Shown here: positions 56,401 through 64,000 of the stretch, piece after piece
How the letters are laid out: each line of letters starts with the position of its first letter
Numbering within the stretch: the stretch's first letter is position 1
NCBI GenBank assembly: GCA_947184155.2
Contig: CAMXCT020000132.1
Coordinates: 139,092-203,091 of the forward strand
Reading direction: 5' to 3'
Source: Cladocopium goreaui
Lineage: Eukaryota > Sar > Dinophyceae > Suessiales > Symbiodiniaceae
Length of the DNA stretch: 64,000 nucleotides
Made by a program: the position numbers and the translations under genes
The notes under the pieces: model-generated
Told to the model about the DNA's origin: nothing
Database searches by the model: none
Seen by the model: the letters and a program-made list of their open reading frames with translations, nothing else

Positions 56401-59400
56401 CCAGCCAGCCACCCAGAGCCAGCCAGCTTAGGGATAATGATGAGACTCTGTGCGCGTGGAGAAGATTCGCCACTCCGTGAAGGTATGTGAAGGTAGCCAG
56501 GGAGCATCGGGTCTGGCCAACACTGGCCAATTAGCTTGTCAGGTCCATTATAACTAGTGAGGCCAATGCAATCCCAAACGATCCCAAAAGAAACATTCAT
56601 CATCGTGTTTTTTTGGGGTATGACCGGGTATGATTCGGGGGTATGATTCGGGGTATGATTCGGGGGTATGATTCGCACAAATCGAACTTCCTGCCTTTAC
56701 TAAAAACTGCACGCGTTAAAAAAGACACAGCCATATATAGATGAATTCCTTCAAGTGTGCCAAAAGCTCAACGTGGGCTATTTTGGAGAACACATTAGTT
56801 CAGACTTTGCTGACCACATTGACCCGTGCTCTAAGGATGTTTCCGAATTGGGCCGCAGCTGTGAACAGCATCAATATTATTTAATTATAAAGATTATAAA
56901 GATGAGATAAGGCAAGGCTGGGGCTTCGCTTCCCCGATCCGCCTGGCGCAAAGATGCGCGAGGTGCCGCTCCCAGGTCTCAGCCGGCGGACCTCACCGCC
57001 TTCGGATTGGATCCGTTCCGCTTCTGCCAAGTCGTCTGGACGGTGATCCCGCGTCAGCCGGTTGACCTCGCGAAGCTGCCGAAACACATAGGATGACATC
57101 TATGGCATCTATGACATCTATGACATATAATATGACTCATATGAATTCATATGACTGTATGTTGCACCACACTATGCCACGAAGTGGGATGATCTGATGT
57201 GATTTGACGCTGAGAAGCAAGCCGAGATTTCTGAGCGGTCTTCTCCCGTTCGAGAGACCAGAACCTCAAATGGTTCTGAAAGGACTGGACCAGAGAGAGA
57301 AAGAGGTGAATGGGCCAGTGGGTTTTCTCTTTTGGTGAGGGGCAGCAAGTCAGGCAATAGTGAAGCCCTGGTTCCAAAACGGGTCATTACTCATATCATT
57401 ACACATCAGGATATTTCTGGATGGTTGCAAAAGATTGTGGCATATCACCACGGCATGCCGCAGTATACTGGGCTGCTTGACAGCACGAGAGTCTCCCACG
57501 TTGGCCACATATAGCCAACTCTCGCCCTGCAGCCAGCCCCAAACTTTGACCCCAGTCGAACAGAGCAAAGTCCAGCCAAAATGTGTCCAAATGCTGCCTG
57601 CAATTCTGGGTCTTCCTCTGAGACAGGGAAATGAAGAACCTCGGCTCAGCCGGTTCTTTCGTTTTCGCATACAGCAGGGGTGCGTAAATGATGCATTTTG
57701 GATGACACGTGTGGACTGTTACGAGGTACACATTCGTGACAAATCTACTGGGTTTTTGTTAGAAGCATGTGTGAGGTATACATCACAATGTCACCCAGGG
57801 ATACCCATGGGCATTCTTTTCCATCCTGGCAGAAGTGTGTAGGTCTATGACATGCGCATCACACAAATCACAGATCACAGCCCGACTCCCAAGCTGCCCT
57901 TCAAGATTCTTGAGGCGCAAGGGGCTGAATCATGTTGGAACATGTTGGAACCTATCGAAACCACCGCACAATGTCCTCGTATGTCCTCGTTTTCCATGAA
58001 AATTAGCGAAATGAGGCGGAGCCTGACGGAGTCTGAGAAGCTAACCAATGCCACAGTGGCTGTGGTGCCACTGGTCTCGGTGTCAAAGTCCTGCTGCCTC
58101 AGTGTACACAAGGAAGAAAAGGAAAGAATAGGACACCTCTGCCGGACTCCCCCAACTCACCCCAAACGACATCCATGAACACCCTCCGTGAACACCCACA
58201 AAATCCTGGGGCGCTTGCAGCAGTCCCTCCTGGCAGCAATATTGCGATTGTATACTACATCCAAGTGCTGACCGTCCAGTGTAGCGCTGGCTCTACTTAG
58301 TCCACTTAGTACCAAACCCCAGCACTGTCACAGTTGCCTGTACTTGAGCAAAGGCCACTCGCAGAGCTTCTTCAGGCCCTGCAATCAATGACCCTTGGCC
58401 TCGGCATTCGAGATTCACAGCTGATAGAATGATTTGAGTTCATCCATGATGAAGTGTAAGATTTGGCAGGATCACATGGATCACATGAAAATATGGTTGA
58501 AGTTTGGCATCTAAACCTAAAGCACCTCATAAGTGCCTCTATCAACTGTCAGTGCTGCAGCTTCCGGCCAAAAAGGCTCTCCGGCAAAACCCCGCGAGCA
58601 TATGCAGCGCAATGGTGTCCTGTCATCCCAGCGATTTGTGCCGATGCCCTCCATGGTCACTTCACGCGTGGCGTGAATATGTGTCGATAAATGCATGTAT
58701 CTCTTTATCTTTCCTTATCTAAATACAGTCTCTGTCTATCTACTGAGTGGAATATATCCGACTTATCCTTCCTATCCTATATCTATCCTATCCTAACTGA
58801 TGCTATCCCGTCCAATCCTCTAATCTAATCCAAAACCACATGCTACCCCACACGGTCGGCCTTTGAAAACCTCCCCTGCCCTTTCCAGTTATAGGTCTTT
58901 TCAGGAAGAAATGATAAGAAATGGCAAACGTAGGCGCAGCAAATGCAACTTGTCCTACAAGAGAATCTCTATATATATATATCTATATATATAAACACAC
59001 GATTTGAAGTCGGACACTTCCAAAAAAGATAAAGAACCGAAAGGTCAAAAGGTATTGGCAACAGTTCAAAGAGCATGCTTCAACAGTCCTTCTACTCATG
59101 CAACGAGTGAAAATGTGCGAACAAAATTGTATATAGAGATTCTACAGATAAAACAATGCGCAACGGTCTAACAAAAAGAAAATAAGATCATATTTCATCA
59201 AGAAATATTATAATTATGATACCGACACGCGCCACTATCTAGTACTTTTATCTGGGGTCACATCGCCGTCCTACGATGGAGCAATCGATCAAAGTTCAAA
59301 TCTACATTTTAAGGCACCCTCAGAGCGAGATATATTCCAAACAATAAGACAAATCAAAGAGCCTTAAAAATAAAACACCAAATATTTGGAAATTCAAGCG

Positions 59401-62400
59401 TGCAGAACATGTCGTTGAAAATACAGGTTCTGACCTGGTACTGGTCGTGTATGTCTTAGGGCCTTACGGCATTTTCAACAGTCAACATGAACCAAAGTTA
59501 TGGGAATACTTAAAATCCCGTACTTTTGAGCAGGTTCTCTTCAAACACGTCCTGCCCGTAGGAAGTTCAAGGGGTTCAAAGTTCTTGAAACTTTAGGATC
59601 ACTAGAAAGACCTGGGGCCACCAAGGTTGAAAGCATTTCACGGTTAAAAACGGCGATTGCCTGAAAGTCCTGCTTGAATCCTGTACTTTGTATAAGTACA
59701 GAAGTTAAGATCTTGAAAGTACAACGGAATTGGTACAATATAACTACCAGGGGAACTTGTTGGGCAATCTTGAATCATCAGCTACGACAAGTTGGACTTA
59801 AGAGGAACTTCACGTCCCAGCAGGTTTTTCCAATGTCCTCCAAAAAAGCAAAGACTGTGCCGGTTAAGAAGCGTAAAAAGTACGCAGCATGACAGGCATT
59901 TTACCTATGTGGCACCCCAGGTTCCAAGCAGGTGGCCTCAAAACGTTATATCTTTTTCCGCGGGGGTCCATCATACAACCATATATGAGTAGACAAAATT
60001 TTAGTTTGCGATCGTACGATCTTTAAATGATGACATAGTGCATGGATATGCATCGTATTCACTTAGGTATAGATAGATAGACAGATAGACAGATCGATAG
60101 ATGGATCGATGGATCGATGGATAGATGGATGGATGGATGGATGGATGGATAGATGGATAAATGGATAGATGGATAGATGGATGGATGGATAGATGGATAA
60201 ATGGATAGATGGATAGATGGATGGATGGATGGATAGATGGATGGATGGATGGATAGATAGATAGGTAGGTAGGTAGGTAGGCGGTAGATAGATGGATGGA
60301 TGGATGGATGGATGGATGGATAGATAGATAGATAGATAGATAGAGAGGGAGGGAGATAGATATAGGTAGACAAATAGATAGAGAGATAGAGATAGATAGA
60401 GATATAGAGATATATAGTGATATAGAGATATAGAGATATAGAGATAGATAGAGATAGATAGAGATTATAGAGATTAAATTATAGAGATTATAGAGATTAT
60501 AGAGATTATAGAGATTATAGAGATTATAGAGATTATAGAGATTATAGAGATATAGAGACATAGAGACATAGAGATAGATATAGAGATAGAGATACAGATA
60601 TACATGTGAACACAATAATATTTGTATGCATATATATATATATTATTTATATATATATATTGTACGTATGTGTGCGTATGTATGCTATGTAATGTATAAT
60701 CTAATATAAAAGGTAAGGTAAGGTAAGGTAATGTAAGGAAAGGTAAAGTAAGGTAATGTAATGTATGTGTATGGATAATATTCATATCATGTACATATGG
60801 TGTGTGTGTGTGTGAAAAAAGTGACTTCAAGAACCGCCCTATGTCAGGTCCACCTGCTTGGCCATGGCCATCGAAGACTCCATAAAGTGCCTGGCTGGGC
60901 ACCGATTAACAGGCTGGCCCCGTGTGGCCTGGACTGAAACCAAGCCCTGAAGGGCCAAGCCACCATCTTGCGACATGTTTTGTTTTACCCAAGATGCATT
61001 TAAGGTGTCGATGCAGAGATTTAAAATGTGTTGCGGCAATGCGCATGAACGTGATATGTAGTAGTTGCTCAAATCTTTCAATGATGGTCATGCACAGAGA
61101 GTATGAACCAGCTCAAACACAATGCAGTTGTTTAAATGAACAATTCAAATGCAAAAGGTGGCTCGGCCACACAATTTTCTGTATTGTCTGTTAGGAGTCT
61201 GTCCTTTCAGCAGCTGCAAGTTGAAACTAGCCAGGATTGCGATGTGCCCATCATGGGCCAGGGAGTGCCTTGCTAAAACAAAGTCGTCCTGGTTCGGCAC
61301 CCCAGCATCAGCCTCGAATGATCCCAGTGCCGGAATGAAAAGTTCACTGTGCTCATGAGCCTTGCAGTCCTCAAAATCTCAGGAAACATTTGGAGAGTAG
61401 CTACATCTACTTACAACATCTTACAAAATCTTACAGCTAGCTCAGTTCTCTGCCCTCGCTCTCTCTCTCTCTCTTCATGGCTCAGCCCCCTGCTGTACAG
61501 ATCTTTTTTGGGGCCCCGCACTCTTCGGCCGCGGGTGCAAACAAAGGCCACACCTGCCAACACGTCAAGCACGCACATCTCATGCTGCAGTTGTGCACTC
61601 GCCAACAGCCCAATGATACACAACAACCATGGTGCCTCGGCTCCGAGCACTTGCAACTGCATCCTGACAGGGTAGCTAGTTGATCTTTATTGCGGGAAAA
61701 CAATCTTTGACAAACGTATTTGTATTGCATGTGTATATATAAGTGTATATATATATGCATTCATATACACTGTAAGCCGGAATCACAGTAGTCCCACTCT
61801 TTGCCAGGCTTGGTGTGAAACATGGCTCATCATGAGTGATATTTGGATAATATGTGTGATATGTCATCATTTGCCATCCAATATGTATCCATTTCCCCGT
61901 GTTTCTCTGTCATCCTACCCCGCAGCGTCCTCTGGGAAGCAGGACACCAGCTTTGGAGCAAAGTCCGGCTGCTCAGCCAAGCGGTCGTATTGGCCTTGGC
62001 ATTGGTGGTGGTTCCCCTAGCAGGAACCCACCAGCCGCACACTATGACTGACGAAACTCTGAAGCTAAAGATTTGAACATGCAGATAGATAGATAGATAG
62101 ATAGATAGACAGACAGATAGATAGACAGACAGACAGACAAACAAATAGATAGATTAGATATATTGTAGTAGTAATAGTAATAATAGTAAAAATAATGATA
62201 AACTATAGCAAGGCATGTGGCTACTGAAAACTACTTTGGCACGTGATCTATGTGCTGTGCCTTGAACGACGTACTCCCAAGACCTGAACATGGAAGCGGG
62301 AAGATCCGGGAACATCTAAATCATTCTCTGAAAATCCCAACTTGAACTCTTCGTGCCCATCTCATATCTACCAATGTCAAAGGCACTGCGAAAACCATGA

Positions 62401-63340
62401 AATGGACAGGACGCAGCAGTGTGCCACTGCCTTCTTTTATCATTTTTTTCTTTTTTCATCCTTTTCCATTGTTTTGCTGGTGAAGCCATGCGATACAAAT
62501 GATGCGCCCAAAATTCACATAGCATTTCCCAGGCTGGTGCCCACCCCAGTGCCAAACCTGGGAGGTGCCACGGGTGCTTCGGGAGACAGGTCGCTGACCA
62601 TTGTTGTGAGGAGCACATGACTATAGTTGTTTAATTTGCATTAGTTTACTCATTTACGATGTTAATTTGCCCATTATACCGATCCTATATAAGCCTGTAA
62701 TATGATATACTCACATTATCTTTATCATTCTTGGGTTACAGTTTGTGGGGTCTCTGGCATCTGGGATTTTTATATCAGCCGATCGCCCATTGATCCTCTC
62801 ACAATGGTCAATGGTTCGCTTTGTACATGTGTACTCTGAGAGTACTTCACCCTGCAGCTTCCCCGCTGCTGGCCATGGAACATCATGGAACTGGTGAAAC
62901 ACTGCATCTGGGGCTGTGTTGTTTGGCCAAGGCTTCCGCCTATGACATGAAGCTGTTTCACTGGTTCCACCTGCGCCGCAGTTGAAGCCTGACGTAAGTC
63001 AGTGCCTGCTACAGCCAAGACAGATAGATCGTCATCCAAATCACCCATGTAAAGACCTAAGTGCCGCCAAGAACTCTCACGTGCGACATACTTGATCTCA
63101 ATCCTCTAGCACTTGCAATCTGCAATCTCTGAAGTGTACCAGTTTTGATATTCTTTCATGCCCTGTGGACGTCTCCTAATCCGTGGCAAACGCAAGACCA
63201 TAATCCCCGGGAAAACCAAGTGCTTTCGCCAGCTTGCTGCTGGATCATATGGAACATAGTATGAACAGGCTGTGGGAGACGAGAACTCTACCACGGCTTT
63301 CTTGTTAACAAACACAACCACGTCGGAGGATTTGAAAGAA
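53455..63340 (-). CDS. PP2C-type protein serine/threonine phosphatase, at least 14 exons
   Basis: Minus-strand exons: 63162-63340, 62940-63056, 61919-61994, 61241-61346, about 60830-60890, 58338-58378, 58046-58090, 57477-57526, 56930-57075, 54818-54892, 54527-54584, 54338-54394, 53631-53678 and 53455-53552 (ends TGA). Phases agree at most joins; those around the 60.8, 57.0 and 54.8 kb exons are unsettled. PP2C motifs appear in family order: [81 protein letters not shown] and [10 protein letters not shown]. Metal-binding aspartates in FDGHG, TDG and DDI are present. After SRSLG the usual D is A. The N-terminal 100 residues ([16 protein letters not shown] and [15 protein letters not shown]) match no known domain. 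Several donors are GC and one is GA. The gene may begin beyond 63340. Confidence 0.85.
55240..56680. repeat. Dispersed clusters of GGGTATGATTCG repeats and CAG/CCAG tracts in a PP2C intron
   Basis: The 12-13 bp unit GGGTATGATTCG occurs about four times at 55245-55295, three times at 55958-55992 and four to five times at 56622-56672. Between the first two clusters is a degenerate GTGCTGCTG/TCAGAGTGGTGTG repeat (55400-55850). Between the last two is (CCAG)n at 56220-56430. All lie in the 2-kb intron between the 56930 and 54892 exons. Confidence 0.85.
58700..60000. other. No supported exon inside the PP2C intron
   Basis: TATCC-rich sequence at 58720-58800 and a TA block at 58970-58990. Short frames on both strands at 59541-59992 have no splice or domain support. 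Confidence 0.4.
60060..60800. repeat. GATA/GATG tetranucleotide array and AGATTATAG repeat in a PP2C intron
   Basis: Positions 60065-60420 are GATA, GATG and GGTA tetranucleotides. Positions 60460-60550 are about nine copies of AGATTATAG. TA repeats at 60630-60660 and AAGGT units at 60712-60760 follow. Frames reading Ser-Ile-Tyr-Leu or Asn-Leu-Tyr repeats are by-products. Confidence 0.93.
62078..62205. repeat. (GATA)n/(GACA)n microsatellite
   Basis: About 20 tetranucleotides of GATA and GACA followed by AATAGTA units. It lies in the intron between the 62940 and 61994 exons. Confidence 0.93.
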
Positions 63341-64000
63341 CTGTTTAAAGGAGTAAAACGTGGTTAGACCGTTGGACCACCGTGTGTCGTGAAAGCCAGT
63401 CATACAACAACAGTATCCAGTTTTGTCATGCTTTGTCCACAGACCAGGCATTGCATTGCCATATTTTGCTACGGTATGTTGTGGTTTCTGCATTGACATG
63501 TGACATTACATGAAGGATTGTCTTCTGCACATTTCTGCATCATGGCACATCATGGCACTCCATGGGGGCATGCAGCAAACGAGTCACAGAGGCAGCGTAA
63601 GTGATCAGCAGCAGTTTTGCGGAGTCTCGCTGGGCCGATCCGCTGACCTGAACCGAACGGAAGATATGGAAGGCATCCCATTGGTCGTTCCAGTCGTTCC
63701 ATGTTTTCCATCAGTTTTCTGTGTCTTTCCCCAAGGTTTGAACAACTTGGCCAACCCTTGCCATGATTTTCAATATTTTTCAATGTAATGGGATCAATTC
63801 CCTTGGGAGTTACCCAATGTTCGGTGAGCGGGAAAAGAACATCCGGACTATGATCGCAGCCCCAAATAGTTTCCAAGGAACGCCCGCCATGACGGACAAG
63901 TTGATCATGGGAGGACCGCAGCTTTGCAACAAAAGGGTCCTGAGTTGCACGTGAACCTCCAGCTGCCACAAAGGCCATTTGCTGAGGAGTCCTACATCCA
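63341..64000. other. Right edge, probable 5' part of the PP2C gene
   Basis: Minus-strand frames at 63550-63978 (MAFVAAGGSRATQDPF, then LEHW-like sequence) read as possible protein. Two other frames overlap them and I could not find a splice that joins 63340 in phase. No exon is called. Confidence 0.35.

Noticed and set aside
60001-60615. 204-codon frame of Ser-Ile-Tyr-Leu-His-Pro repeats
   Set aside because: It lies wholly in a GATA/GATG microsatellite.

Overview
The window looks like dinoflagellate nuclear DNA, most likely a Symbiodiniaceae-type genome. The evidence is splicing and transposon content. Where exons can be joined by reading phase, donors are GT, GC or GA, and acceptors are AG, usually followed by G. 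This is the known dinoflagellate splice pattern. The retroelement and Helitron proteins also resemble families I associate with dinoflagellates. Every supported coding feature lies on the minus strand, as expected for a unidirectional dinoflagellate gene array.

Layout. Positions 1-4735 are an array of about 18 units of roughly 225-297 bp, broken by GCA/CAG-rich DNA. Positions 5014-13900 hold a giant Helitron-like Rep-helicase reading frame of about 2,960 codons, interrupted by one in-frame TGA at 10056-10054 and cut by a 100-N assembly gap at 13901-14000. Positions 14001-21400 are gene-poor and contain MITE-like hairpins, direct duplications and microsatellites. Positions 21420-23960 are an AT island whose G/C skew flips almost completely. 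Positions 24.8-46 kb contain small minus-strand exons of several genes, including a Kelch-repeat gene at 36355-38065, separated by minisatellites. At 46.2-51.2 kb a LINE retrotransposon with a 12-bp target duplication and a 7-bp-repeat tail sits inside a 236-bp terminal-inverted-repeat element. Positions 51.2-63.4 kb carry an F-box-like exon, a coiled-coil exon, a short terminal exon and a large PP2C-type protein phosphatase gene of at least 14 exons.

How it fits together. Host genes (PP2C phosphatase, Kelch propeller protein, a possible RNA polymerase RPB3-like zinc exon and several unrecognised products) are embedded in repeats, with introns of up to 2.5 kb full of microsatellites. The two autonomous-type elements lie in the same orientation as the genes. 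I assembled exon models by hand from reading phase, splice sites and motifs. They are inferences that transcript data should test. No tRNA, rRNA, CRISPR or bacterial-type regulatory site was seen.
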